NCBI GenBank assembly: GCA_030638205.1
Contig: DAOWFB010000105.1
Span: 1 to 19,560, forward strand
Length of the DNA: 19,560 nt
From: Thalassospiraceae bacterium
GTDB lineage: Bacteria > Pseudomonadota > Alphaproteobacteria > Rhodospirillales > Magnetovibrionaceae
Reading direction: 5' to 3'
Positions 1 through 7,381 of this stretch are shown in pieces (position 1 is the first letter of the stretch; every line of letters begins with the position of its first letter). Both the position numbers and the translations under genes were made by a program. The notes under the pieces are model-generated. The model made no database searches. It was given only the letters and a program-made list of their open reading frames with translations, and was not told the origin of the DNA.

Positions 1-1
1 G

Positions 2-586
2 ATGCAATCGATGCTGGACATCTCCTGCAATAATTCTGAGCGGCTTATTTTGTTGATTAACGACATACTTGACGTAGAAAAAATCGAAGCCGGCAAGATG
101 AGTTTTAACTTAAAACCAACCAACATCTCCTTGTTGATAAAAGAAGCGTTGCAAGCCAACAAGGGCTATGGCGAAGAGTTTGGCGTTACTTTTATTTGTT
201 CGAACTGCGATGAAGATATTACGGCGAATGGAGACGTGGACCGCCTTATGCAGGTCATGTCCAACCTGATGTCCAATGCCGCCAAGTTTTCACCGGATGG
301 CGGGCAGGTCGAATTGTCGGCTACCAGTCATGGCCAGAAAAATGACCAGAAAATTTGCATCGCCGTTAAGGACTACGGTCCCGGAATTCCGCAGGATTTC
401 CGAGATAATATATTTAATAAATTCACCCAGGCCGATGCATCAGATTCTCGTCAAAGGGGCGGAACCGGGCTGGGCCTCAGCATAACCAAGTCAATTGTTG
501 AACATCATGGCGGAACTATCGGGTTTGAGTCTGAAGTCGGGAAGGGGTCTACCTTTTTTATCGAAATTCCGAAATTGGCTCGGTAA
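2..586 (+). CDS. Sensor histidine kinase, C-terminal part (5' end outside window)
   Basis: This is the last 194 codons of a sensor histidine kinase; the frame is open at the left edge, so the ATG at position 2 is probably internal. Residues 12-32 match the second helix of the HisKA dimerisation domain (NDILDVEKIEAGK); the phosphorylated histidine would lie upstream. The HATPase domain follows: N box around residues 83-96 (LMQVMSNLMSNAAKFSPDG), G1 box DYGPGIP at 124-130, F box IFNKFTQAD at 137-145 and G2 box GGTGLGLSI at 153-161. By family knowledge the protein autophosphorylates and passes phosphate to a response regulator. The signal it senses cannot be read from this fragment. No receiver domain is fused at the C-terminus and no response regulator gene follows in the window. 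Confidence 0.93.
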   Translation: MQSMLDISCNNSERLILLINDILDVEKIEAGKMSFNLKPTNISLLIKEALQANKGYGEEFGVTFICSNCDEDITANGDVDRLMQVMSNLMSNAAKFSPDGGQVELSATSHGQKNDQKICIAVKDYGPGIPQDFRDNIFNKFTQADASDSRQRGGTGLGLSITKSIVEHHGGTIGFESEVGKGSTFFIEIPKLAR

Positions 587-774
587 AACGAGGTTGCTTT
601 TTCCAGCCATTCCTCTGCCTCCTGCGCCCGGTCGCTGGATATAATATTATCCCATTCGGTCTTGCCTAAAATGTACGCCAAAGGGTGGAAGCGGTGCAAA
701 TGGCTCAAAAAACCATCATAAGCACCAATAAATATTGACAAAGCAGGGGTGTGGCTGTCTTTATAGTAGGGCAA
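505..774 (-). pseudogene. Possible remnant of an unrecognised gene
   Basis: A minus-strand frame is open from just after a TAA near 792 down to a TGA at 505. The part outside the kinase gene (about 587-774) reads like real protein, with aromatic and charged residues (for example LPYYKDSHTPALSIFIGAYD and KTEWDNIISSDRAQEAEEW) and codons like those of neighbouring genes. However, the only early start codon is TTG at 774 with no visible Shine-Dalgarno, and the last 27 residues run antisense into the kinase gene and look unlike a natural protein end. I do not recognise a family. It could be a decayed gene truncated at both ends, a genuine small gene with a TTG start, or chance. Confidence 0.25.
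735..767 (+). promoter_or_regulatory. Candidate promoter ahead of the Leu-rich ORF and leuA
   Basis: A perfect -35 hexamer TTGACA (735-740) is followed by TTTATA (760-765) or TATAGT (762-767). The spacing is 19 or 21 bp, longer than the usual 16-18, so this is tentative. Transcription from here would give a leader of about 330 nt before leuA that includes the 53-codon ORF. Confidence 0.25.
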
Positions 775-815
775 ATGAGGTCGAAAGCGGTCTTATGCTT
801 TAAAAAGGGTAATTT

Positions 816-977
816 ATGCCAAGAAAAAGGCCCATAGCTAGGTCTAGAACCCAAGCCAGAGCCATTGCCGCCACCCAACAGGGTGAGCAGGGCGCTAATG
901 CGTGGATATTACTTGGTGCCCTTCTTTCATCGCTTTTGCTTCTATCAGCCGGGGAACTGCTGCTTAGGAACCTCTGA
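816..977 (+). CDS. Leucine-rich 53-aa ORF upstream of leuA (leader peptide or small membrane protein)
   Basis: ATG at 816 follows the purine-rich ribosome site AAAAAGGG (802-809) with 6 nt spacing. The product has a basic N-terminus (MPRKRPIARSRTQARA) and a very leucine-rich tail from residue 30 to the end: ILLGALLSSLLLL, then SAGELLLRNL. Leucine makes up more than half of the last 24 residues. Two readings fit. It may be a leader peptide whose leucine codons report leucine supply to leuA, which starts 123 nt downstream. Or it may be a small single-pass membrane protein with its positive end in the cytoplasm. Against classical attenuation, I see no GC-rich hairpin plus T-run between 978 and 1100, and the peptide is long for a leader. 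The position, start signal and composition are seen directly; the function is inference. Confidence 0.5.
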   Translation: MPRKRPIARSRTQARAIAATQQGEQGANAWILLGALLSSLLLLSAGELLLRNL

Positions 978-1040
978 GCACTACGGCCAAATTTTATAAA
1001 GGCTGGTGACGTTCAGGGGAAAAGGAAAAACAAACCTTTC

Positions 1041-1066
1041 ATGCAATAAACAATAATAAATTGCAT
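1041..1066. promoter_or_regulatory. Inverted repeat in the leuA upstream region
   Basis: Perfect 7-bp arms ATGCAAT (1041-1047) and ATTGCAT (1060-1066) are separated by 12 nt, ending 34 nt before the leuA start. A weaker hairpin AAAGG/CCTTT (1021-1025/1035-1039) lies just upstream. The dyad could be a protein-binding site or an mRNA hairpin. It has no T-run, so it does not look like a terminator. Confidence 0.35.
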
Positions 1067-1100
1067 ATTCCAAACAAGCAGTTTCAAGGACTTAAATCAA

Positions 1101-2654
1101 ATGAGTAATACCGATAAAAACCAAATTGTAATTTTCGATACAACCTTGCGTGATGGCGAGCAGTCACCCGGCGCATCCATGAATTTGGATGAAAAATTGC
1201 GCATTGCGCTTTTGCTCGAAGAAATGGGTGTCGATGTTATCGAGGCCGGTTTCCCCATCGCATCAGATGGTGATTTCGAAGCGGTAAATGAAATAGCCAA
1301 GGTTGTAAAAAATTCAACCGTTTGCGGGCTGGCCCGTGCCACCCGTGGCGATATTGAACGTTGCGCCGATGCCATAAAACCGGCAGCGCGTTCACGCATT
1401 CATACTTTTATTTCCACCAGCCCGTTGCACATGGAATACAAATTGCAAATGGCCCCGGAAAAAGTTTTGGAAAAAGTAACCGAAAGCGTAACGCTGGCCA
1501 GAAACTTTACCGATGATGTTGAATGGTCAGCCGAAGACGGCTCGCGCACCGAGCATGATTTTCTTTGCCGTTGTGTCGAGGCCGCTATTTCGGCCGGTGC
1601 CACCACCATAAACATTCCCGATACGGTCGGTTATGCCATACCGGCTGAATTTGCCGATCTAATCAGCCACGTTATGAACAACGTTCCCAATATGGACAAG
1701 GCCATTATTTCAGTCCATTGCCATAATGATCTTGGCTTAGCGGTTGCCAATTCATTGGCCGCGGTTGCGGTGGGCGCACGCCAAGTTGAATGCACCATAA
1801 ACGGTCTGGGTGAACGGGCTGGCAATGCGGCGATGGAAGAAATCGTCATGGCGTTAAAAACCCGCAATGATTTAATGCCATATACCACCGGCATTAAAAC
1901 CGAAAACATAATCAAGGCATCGCGTTTGGTTTCAACCATTACCGGGTTTAGCGTGCAACCCAACAAGGCGATTGTCGGCAAAAACGCATTTGCCCATGAA
2001 AGCGGCATTCATCAGGATGGAATGCTCAAGCATGCCGGAACTTATGAAATTATGACACCTGAATCCGTGGGCTTAACCGAATCGAAACTGGTTTTGGGCA
2101 AGCATTCTGGCCGCCATGCGTTTGGCGATAAATTAAAAGATTTAGGCTATGACCTTGGCGATAATGCGTTGGAAGATGCGTTTACCCGTTTCAAGGATTT
2201 AGCCGACAAGAAAAAAGAGGTATTTGACGAAGACATAATGGCCTTGGTCGATGATGAGATTTTCCGTGCCAATGACCGCCTTTCCATGGTGGCGCTGGAA
2301 ATACTCTGTGGCACAGCCCATAATCCGCCCAAGGCCAGCCTTGAGATGAACATTGATGGCGAGGTAAAATCCTGCAATTCCACCGGTGATGGGCCTGTGG
2401 ATGCGGCATTTAACGGGGTTAAAGAGCTATTCCCCCATGAGGCCAGATTGCAGCTATATCAGGTTCATGCGGTAACCGGCGGAACCGATGCCCAGGCCGA
2501 GGTCACCGTCAGGCTTGAGGAAAAAGGCCGTAGCGTTAACGGACAGGCCGCTGATACCGATACCATGGTGGCCAGCGTCAAGGCCTACATCAATGCGCTC
2601 AACAAGCTTTTGGTAAAGCGTGAAAAATCTCCCCCATCGGCGCTTTCGGCCTAG
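1101..2654 (+). CDS. leuA: 2-isopropylmalate synthase
   Basis: LeuA condenses 2-ketoisovalerate with acetyl-CoA to 2-isopropylmalate, the committed step of leucine synthesis in the cytoplasm. The 517 residues match full-length bacterial LeuA. The catalytic TIM barrel starts with FDTTLRDGEQSPG (12-24), giving metal ligand D13, and includes SVHCHNDLGLA (204-214) with metal ligands H206 and H208, then GLGERAGN (235-242). The linker has AHESGIHQDG (298-307), and the C-terminal regulatory domain begins near 390 with GDGPVDAAFN at 429-438, the allosteric leucine-binding domain of the family. The ATG at 1101 has AAGGA at 1086-1090, 10 nt upstream. The gene is preceded by a leucine-rich ORF and followed after 139 bp by mreB. 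Feedback inhibition by leucine is expected from the intact C-terminal domain. Confidence 0.98.
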   Translation: MSNTDKNQIVIFDTTLRDGEQSPGASMNLDEKLRIALLLEEMGVDVIEAGFPIASDGDFEAVNEIAKVVKNSTVCGLARATRGDIERCADAIKPAARSRIHTFISTSPLHMEYKLQMAPEKVLEKVTESVTLARNFTDDVEWSAEDGSRTEHDFLCRCVEAAISAGATTINIPDTVGYAIPAEFADLISHVMNNVPNMDKAIISVHCHNDLGLAVANSLAAVAVGARQVECTINGLGERAGNAAMEEIVMALKTRNDLMPYTTGIKTENIIKASRLVSTITGFSVQPNKAIVGKNAFAHESGIHQDGMLKHAGTYEIMTPESVGLTESKLVLGKHSGRHAFGDKLKDLGYDLGDNALEDAFTRFKDLADKKKEVFDEDIMALVDDEIFRANDRLSMVALEILCGTAHNPPKASLEMNIDGEVKSCNSTGDGPVDAAFNGVKELFPHEARLQLYQVHAVTGGTDAQAEVTVRLEEKGRSVNGQAADTDTMVASVKAYINALNKLLVKREKSPPSALSA

Positions 2655-2666
2655 TAATTTACGTGC

Positions 2667-2694
2667 TTGGGCCTGTATAAATAATGTGTATAAA
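2667..2694 (+). promoter_or_regulatory. Candidate mreB promoter with duplicated TGTATAAA
   Basis: TTGGGC (2667-2672) and TATAAA (2689-2694) are spaced 16 bp apart, a fair sigma-70-type match just after the leuA stop. The octamer TGTATAAA occurs twice, at 2674-2681 and 2687-2694, offset by 13 bp, so two overlapping -10 elements may exist. This would give mreB its own promoter independent of leuA. Confidence 0.35.
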
Positions 2695-2729
2695 GGACGT
2701 ATTGGATTCGGGCCCCGGGCCATATCTTG

Positions 2730-2752
2730 CCCCAAATGGGCGGGCTTTGGGG
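2730..2752 (+). promoter_or_regulatory. Hairpin in the leuA-mreB gap
   Basis: CCCCAAA (2730-2736) and TTTGGGG (2746-2752) form a 7-bp stem with a 9-nt loop. The sequence after it is GGTTCCTTGG, without a T-run, so it is a poor intrinsic terminator. It lies downstream of the candidate mreB promoter and may be a 5' leader structure of the mreB mRNA. Confidence 0.35.
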
Positions 2753-2793
2753 GGTTCCTTGGTAAAAATAATTAAATTGGTGGATTTTAAGTA

Positions 2794-3834
2794 ATGTTTT
2801 CGTCTCTTTTCGGTTTTCTTTCGGCAGATATGGCCATTGATTTAGGTACTGCAAACACCCTTGTTTTTGTCAGGGGCAAAGGCATCGTGCTGAACGAGCC
2901 TTCGGTTGTGGCAATAACTGAAAGCAAAGGTAAAAAGCAGGTGCTGGCTGTCGGTAACGAGGCCAAGCAAATGCTGGGCCGTACGCCGGGTGATATTCAG
3001 GCAATTCGTCCGCTACGTGATGGCGTTATTGCCGACTTTGAAGTTGCCGAAGAAATGATAAAATATTTTATTCGCAAGGTTCATAACCGCCGTAGTTTCG
3101 CCAGCCCAATGGTTGTTGTTTGTGTGCCAAGCGGATCAACCGCTGTTGAACGTCGCGCCATTCAAGAATCTGCTGAAAGTGCGGGCGCACGCAAGGTATT
3201 TCTAATCGAAGAACCAATGGCAGCGGCCATCGGTGCTGGCCTTCCGGTGACTGAGCCAACTGGTTCAATGGTTGTTGATATTGGCGGCGGCACCACCGAG
3301 GTAGCCGTCCTTTCCCTTGGCGGTATTGTTTATGCGCGCTCGGTTCGGGTTGGTGGCGATAAAATGGATGAAGCCATTATTGCTTATATTCGTCGCAATC
3401 ATAACTTGCTTGTGGGTGAAGCATCTGCTGCACGCATCAAGGAAACCATCGGCTCGGCTTGCCCACCAGAAGAAGGCGATGGCCGGACTATGGAAATAAA
3501 AGGTCGCGACCTTATGAACGGGGTCCCTAAGGAATTGATTATGTCTGAGCGTCAGATATCTGAAAGTCTGGCCGAACCTGTTGGCGCTATTATTGAGGCG
3601 GTAAAAGTTGCGCTAGAACATACCGCACCCGAACTAGCCGCCGATATAGTTGACAAAGGTATTGTCTTGACCGGCGGCGGTGCGCTTTTGGGTAACATTG
3701 ATTATGTTCTCAGGCACGCTACGGGATTGCCGGTTTCTATAGGTGATGATCCGCTTTCATGTGTGGTTTTGGGAACGGGGCGTGCTTTAGAGGAAATGAA
3801 AAAGCTCAGAAACGTGCTGACAACTATGTATTAA
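2794..3834 (+). CDS. mreB: Rod shape-determining protein MreB (bacterial actin)
   Basis: MreB is an ATP-binding actin homologue that forms membrane-bound filaments on the inner face of the cytoplasmic membrane and steers the elongation machinery. The 346 residues match the usual length. Visible motifs are the phosphate-1 loop MAIDLGTANT (13-22), phosphate-2 VVDIGGGTTEVAV (160-172) and the adenosine motif VLTGGGALLGNID (291-303). The hydrophobic N-terminus MFSSLFGFLS is the expected membrane-binding segment. The ATG at 2794 follows TGGTGGA (2778-2784). The gene precedes mreC by 221 bp, a gap holding a terminator-like hairpin, so it may be transcribed partly on its own. Confidence 0.98.
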   Translation: MFSSLFGFLSADMAIDLGTANTLVFVRGKGIVLNEPSVVAITESKGKKQVLAVGNEAKQMLGRTPGDIQAIRPLRDGVIADFEVAEEMIKYFIRKVHNRRSFASPMVVVCVPSGSTAVERRAIQESAESAGARKVFLIEEPMAAAIGAGLPVTEPTGSMVVDIGGGTTEVAVLSLGGIVYARSVRVGGDKMDEAIIAYIRRNHNLLVGEASAARIKETIGSACPPEEGDGRTMEIKGRDLMNGVPKELIMSERQISESLAEPVGAIIEAVKVALEHTAPELAADIVDKGIVLTGGGALLGNIDYVLRHATGLPVSIGDDPLSCVVLGTGRALEEMKKLRNVLTTMY

Positions 3835-3921
3835 GCAGTTTTTTAGCTTTATTTCACGCCTTGGCCATCTTTGGCCACCCCCGGACGACCGTAACTATCA
3901 GCAATTATTGCGTTTTTTTCT

Positions 3922-3939
3922 GGTTAATCTATATTAACC
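3922..3939. promoter_or_regulatory. Dyad in the mreB-mreC gap
   Basis: GGTTAAT (3922-3928) and ATTAACC (3933-3939) are perfect 7-bp arms around a 4-nt centre. A T-run precedes the dyad rather than following it, so it is more likely a protein-binding site or an mRNA hairpin than a terminator. A -10-like TAGAAT lies downstream at 3969-3974, but I find no good -35 for it. Confidence 0.35.
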
Positions 3940-3993
3940 CTAGTCCGGGCATAGTGTTTGCTTGGGTTTAGAATTGCTAGAGTACCCGCATTT

Positions 3994-4023
3994 AAACCCC
4001 ATTGGAATAATGATGGGGTTTTT
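3994..4023 (+). terminator. Terminator-like hairpin between mreB and mreC
   Basis: AAACCCCAT (3994-4002) pairs with ATGGGGTTT (4013-4021) across a 10-nt loop, and the T-run spans 4019-4023. The core stem of four GC and two AT pairs with five Ts suggests an intrinsic terminator of moderate strength, placed 32 bp before the mreC start. It may only reduce readthrough, giving more MreB than MreC/MreD. An inner CATT/AATG pairing could compete with the stem. Confidence 0.5.
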
Positions 4024-4037
4024 GGGAATTTTCCCAA
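4022..4037. repeat. Palindrome just before the mreC ribosome site
   Basis: TTGGGAA (4022-4028) and TTCCCAA (4031-4037) are perfect arms separated by two Ts. It follows the terminator-like hairpin directly and ends 7 nt before the mreC Shine-Dalgarno (GGGGGA at 4045-4050). It could be a second RNA hairpin or an operator. Confidence 0.35.
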
Positions 4038-4055
4038 GTAGAGCGGGGGAAAAAT

Positions 4056-4961
4056 ATGACAGACCGTACTAGAGTTATACATTCAGGCTTCGCTCAACCC
4101 GGGCGCGGTGTTGGTAGCCGACTTATGTATATTATTTTGGTGACGGCATCCTTTGGACTATTGCTATTGGGAAAGGCCGATCCGGTTTTTATGGAGCGGG
4201 TGCGTTCTCAAATATCGGATTTTGCAACCCCCATACTAGATACACTGTCTCGACCAATCTCCAGCACCGAAAAAGTTATTTCTGAAATTAACCTTCTTTC
4301 CGACATAAGAACAGAAAACGAAAAGCTGCGCGTTGAAAATGATTTGCTTTTGCAGTGGCAATCTACTGCACGGAAGCTTGAGGTTGAAAACAAACAATTA
4401 AAGGGGTTGTTAAATTTTGCCCCCGATGCCGAACCTGGATTTATAACTGCAAGGGTAATAGCAGATACAGGCGGTGCATTTGTTCGCAGTATTATTGCTG
4501 GCGCTGGTTTGCGTGATGGTGCGAGCAAAGGTCAAGCCGTGGTAACAAGCGAAGGTCTGGTCGGTAGAGTGCAGGGCGTTGGCACCCGTTCGGTTCGTAT
4601 TTTGCTAATAACTGATCTTAACTCTCGCATCCCAGTTATTGTTGAATCGAGCAGAACAAGAGCAATAATGGCTGGTGATAATTCAGACAGACCAAAATTA
4701 ATTCATTTGCCACCGGGCGCGGTGGTTTCACCCGGCGACAGGGTGGTTACATCTGGGCATGGTGGTGCATTTCCACCGGGTATACAGGTGGGGCGAATAA
4801 CCGCGGTTAATGAAAAAGGAATAATGGTTCAACCGTTTGTGCAGCGCGAACGTATAGAGTTCGTGCGAATTGTAGATTATGGCCTTAAAGGTATTCTTGA
4901 TGCGCCCCAGAAAATAAATAAGGCAATAAACAAGGCAGCAGGCGCAGGGGCGAAAAAATAA
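4056..4961 (+). CDS. mreC: Rod shape-determining protein MreC
   Basis: MreC is an inner-membrane protein with a large periplasmic part that links MreB filaments to PBP2 and activates the elongation complex. The 301 residues comprise a short cytoplasmic N-terminus, one transmembrane helix at about 23-39 (LMYIILVTASFGLLLLG), a coiled coil at about 70-118 (ENEKLRVEND, LEVENKQLKG) and the paired beta-barrel domain at about 125-275, with GLVGRVQGVG (167-176), LITDLNSRIPV (184-194) and VVTSGHGGAFPPGIQVGRI (230-248). A lysine/alanine-rich tail follows. The ATG at 4056 is preceded by GGGGGA with 5 nt spacing. The stop overlaps the mreD start by one base (TAATG), indicating coupled translation. Confidence 0.97.
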   Translation: MTDRTRVIHSGFAQPGRGVGSRLMYIILVTASFGLLLLGKADPVFMERVRSQISDFATPILDTLSRPISSTEKVISEINLLSDIRTENEKLRVENDLLLQWQSTARKLEVENKQLKGLLNFAPDAEPGFITARVIADTGGAFVRSIIAGAGLRDGASKGQAVVTSEGLVGRVQGVGTRSVRILLITDLNSRIPVIVESSRTRAIMAGDNSDRPKLIHLPPGAVVSPGDRVVTSGHGGAFPPGIQVGRITAVNEKGIMVQPFVQRERIEFVRIVDYGLKGILDAPQKINKAINKAAGAGAKK

Positions 4962-5476
4962 TGAAGCCGGGTTTTTTACAACGCCTTGATTTAGTTGCAC
5001 GCGGGTCAACTCCATTTGTTCTAACCGCGCTTCTCATAGTAATGAGCGCAATACCGACAAGAATTCCTGAATTCGCCCACATCGCACCCATGTTGCCGCT
5101 TATGGCTGTTTATCATTGGTCTATCTATCGTCCGGACCTTTTGCCGGCATGGGCTGTTTTCATAGCTGGCCTAATGCAAGATGCCTTGGTTGGTACACCG
5201 TTTGGGGTAAATGCACTTGTTTTCCTTGCCGTTCACATGGTTGTTTTAAACCAGCAAGTTTTCTTTACAGGAAAATCATTTGCTGTTGTGTGGATTGGGT
5301 TTGCAATGGTTTCTGCGGCCGCATTTATTTTGACGTGGGCCTTGGTCTCTGGCTTTTTTGGCCAGTCCACCGGATTGATGAACATGTTTTTTCAGTATTT
5401 GGTTACGCTTGGAACATTTCCCGTTCTGACATGGCTGTTGATGATTTGGCAGCAACGAATGTTGAGCCAAGAATAA
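4961..5476 (+). CDS. mreD: Rod shape-determining protein MreD
   Basis: MreD is a small polytopic inner-membrane partner of MreC. The 171-residue product is hydrophobic, with about five membrane segments (for example 18-34, 42-53, 61-80, 84-100, 106-131 and 139-164, some possibly re-entrant). The central stretch YHWSIYRPDLLP followed by FIAGLMQDALVGTPFGVNAL is the most recognisable MreD-like region. The ATG shares one base with the mreC stop, and mrdA begins 21 nt after the stop. Assignment rests on length, hydrophobic pattern and position between mreC and mrdA, since MreD sequences diverge strongly. Confidence 0.93.
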   Translation: MKPGFLQRLDLVARGSTPFVLTALLIVMSAIPTRIPEFAHIAPMLPLMAVYHWSIYRPDLLPAWAVFIAGLMQDALVGTPFGVNALVFLAVHMVVLNQQVFFTGKSFAVVWIGFAMVSAAAFILTWALVSGFFGQSTGLMNMFFQYLVTLGTFPVLTWLLMIWQQRMLSQE

Positions 5477-5497
5477 ATTAATAATAACAGGAATAAA

Positions 5498-7381
5498 ATG
5501 CATAGGGATTCTGAGAGACATAAACTTTTTTCCCGCCGCGCTGCAATGCTTGGCGGAGGTAAAGCATTGTTATTATCAACCCTTGCGGCCCGCATGTATT
5601 ACTTGCAGGTGGTTGAATCTGATCGTTACAAAACATTAGCCGATGAAAACCGAATAAACTTGCGCCTATTAGCCCCTCCCAGGGGAAGAATAGTTGACCG
5701 TTTTGGTCGGGCCATGGCCGATAATCAGCAAAATTATCGTGCGGTGGTTATACCAGAGCAAGCAGGCGATCTTTCCATAACCCTTGACCTTCTTTCTAAA
5801 ATTATACCCATGGGAGACAAAGACTGGCGCAGGATTTTACGCGAGGCCAAGCGCAAACGTGCGTTCGTTCCAATTACGGTGCGTGAAAACCTTAGCTGGG
5901 GCGATGTGGCACGAATTGAAGTAAACACACCCGACCTGCCCGGTGTTTTGATAGATGTCGGCCAGAGCAGGAATTATATTTATGGCAGCGAGGCAGCCCA
6001 TATTATGGGGTACGTGGCCGCCGTGTCTGAAAAAGAAATTTCTGGCGATCCATTGCTTGAGCTTCCGGGGTTTCGTATTGGCAAAGCAGGAATTGAAAAA
6101 GTATATGATATGCAGCTAAGGGGGGCGGGCGGAAGCTCGCAGGTCGAAGTAAATGCCCTTGGCCGAGTTATTCGTGAACTTGCCCGTCAGGAAGGCCAGC
6201 CCGGAAACGAAGTTCGCCTGACCATTAATTTAGATTTGCAACGGTTCGTAGCTAAATTGCTTAATGACGAGAGCGCATCAGTTGTTGTGATGGATGTTCA
6301 TTCAGGTGATGTGCTGGCCATGGTTTCCAGCCCTTCGTTTGACCCCAATATGTTTAACAAGGGATTGAATCAAGCTCAGTGGGATACGTTAATTAATAAT
6401 GAAAAATCCCCACTTACCAATAAAGCCATATCAGGGCAGTATTCACCGGGCTCAACCTTTAAAATGGCAGTAGCGATGGCTGCGCTTGAAAAAGGCTCCA
6501 TAACACCAGAAACAAAAATTCATTGTTCCGGCTCCACTAAACTAGGCAATGCAGAGTTCCATTGCTGGAAACGTGGTGGGCATGGCGCGGTAAACATGGA
6601 AGAGGCAATAGAGCAATCTTGCGATGTTTATTTTTACGAAACCGCTAGGCGTGCCGGCATTGATAGAATATCAGCCATGGGCGAAAGGCTTGGTATGGGC
6701 AAGTCGCTGGAATTGGGTCTTCCCAGTGAAAAGTACGGGCTTATGCCAACCCGCAAATGGAAGATGGGCGCGTTAAATGAACCATGGCAAATGGGTGAAA
6801 CCATGATAGCCGGTATCGGGCAGGGATACGTGCTGACCACGCCATTGCAATTAGCTGTTATGACGGCACGAATTGCCAATGGCGGTTTCAAGGTTTTCCC
6901 TCGAATAGTTGTTGATGAAGATGGCTCCGACAGTGAAATAGAGCTTGAATCCATTGGCATTGCCCCTGAATACCTACAAATTGTTAAAAACGGGATGAAC
7001 AGGGTTGTGAATGGAGAAAAGGGCACCGCCAGAAAAGCGCGCATACCAAATGCAGGAATGGAAATGGCCGGTAAAACGGGCACGGTTCAGGTTCGCCGTA
7101 TAACCAAGTCGGAGCGTGAAACCGGCGTTCTTAAAAACAATGAATTGCCATGGAAAGAACGCGATCATGCGCTGTTTGTGGGCTTTGGCCCAGTAGAAAA
7201 CCCCAGATTTGCCGTATCGGTTGTGGTTGAGCATGGTGGAAGCGGATCCGCCGCAGCCGCACCATTGGCCCGGGATATTTTATTGGAGGTACAAAAGCTT
7301 GCATTAAGCACCCCGGTGCCTGCCCTGCGCGAGGCAAACAGCAAAGACATAGGCAAGGACGGGGGTGAAGATGTTGCATAA
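5498..7381 (+). CDS. mrdA: Penicillin-binding protein 2 (elongation transpeptidase)
   Basis: PBP2 is the class B transpeptidase of the elongation complex; it cross-links new peptidoglycan in the periplasm and works with RodA. The 627 residues contain an N-terminal membrane anchor at about 18-35, a dimerisation/pedestal region with PPRGRIVDRFGRAMADN (60-76), and a transpeptidase domain from about 255. The catalytic motifs are SPGSTFK with nucleophile S319 and K322, SCD at 374-376 (the SxN/SxD motif; an Asp here is usual in PBP2) and KTG at 526-528. The ATG at 5498 has CAGGA at 5488-5492. The 3' end overlaps mrdB by up to 17 nt, so the two products are probably made together. Beta-lactams of the mecillinam type target this family. 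Confidence 0.97.
   Translation: MHRDSERHKLFSRRAAMLGGGKALLLSTLAARMYYLQVVESDRYKTLADENRINLRLLAPPRGRIVDRFGRAMADNQQNYRAVVIPEQAGDLSITLDLLSKIIPMGDKDWRRILREAKRKRAFVPITVRENLSWGDVARIEVNTPDLPGVLIDVGQSRNYIYGSEAAHIMGYVAAVSEKEISGDPLLELPGFRIGKAGIEKVYDMQLRGAGGSSQVEVNALGRVIRELARQEGQPGNEVRLTINLDLQRFVAKLLNDESASVVVMDVHSGDVLAMVSSPSFDPNMFNKGLNQAQWDTLINNEKSPLTNKAISGQYSPGSTFKMAVAMAALEKGSITPETKIHCSGSTKLGNAEFHCWKRGGHGAVNMEEAIEQSCDVYFYETARRAGIDRISAMGERLGMGKSLELGLPSEKYGLMPTRKWKMGALNEPWQMGETMIAGIGQGYVLTTPLQLAVMTARIANGGFKVFPRIVVDEDGSDSEIELESIGIAPEYLQIVKNGMNRVVNGEKGTARKARIPNAGMEMAGKTGTVQVRRITKSERETGVLKNNELPWKERDHALFVGFGPVENPRFAVSVVVEHGGSGSAAAAPLARDILLEVQKLALSTPVPALREANSKDIGKDGGEDVA

Noticed and set aside
579..600. CTCG/CGAG hairpin with Ts after the kinase gene
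   Set aside because: Only four pairs, and the T5 is five bases away from the stem; too weak to call a terminator.
3858..3880. TGGCCA-TCTT-TGGCCA hairpin after mreB
   Set aside because: Short six-base stem made of a self-palindromic hexamer, followed by C-rich sequence rather than Ts.
5116..5481. 121-codon plus-strand ORF overlapping mreD in another frame
   Set aside because: Cys/Trp-rich frame-shifted reading of the MreD membrane segments; no start signal.
6634..7083. 149-codon minus-strand ORF inside mrdA
   Set aside because: Antisense to the PBP2 transpeptidase domain with its conserved motifs; no independent evidence.
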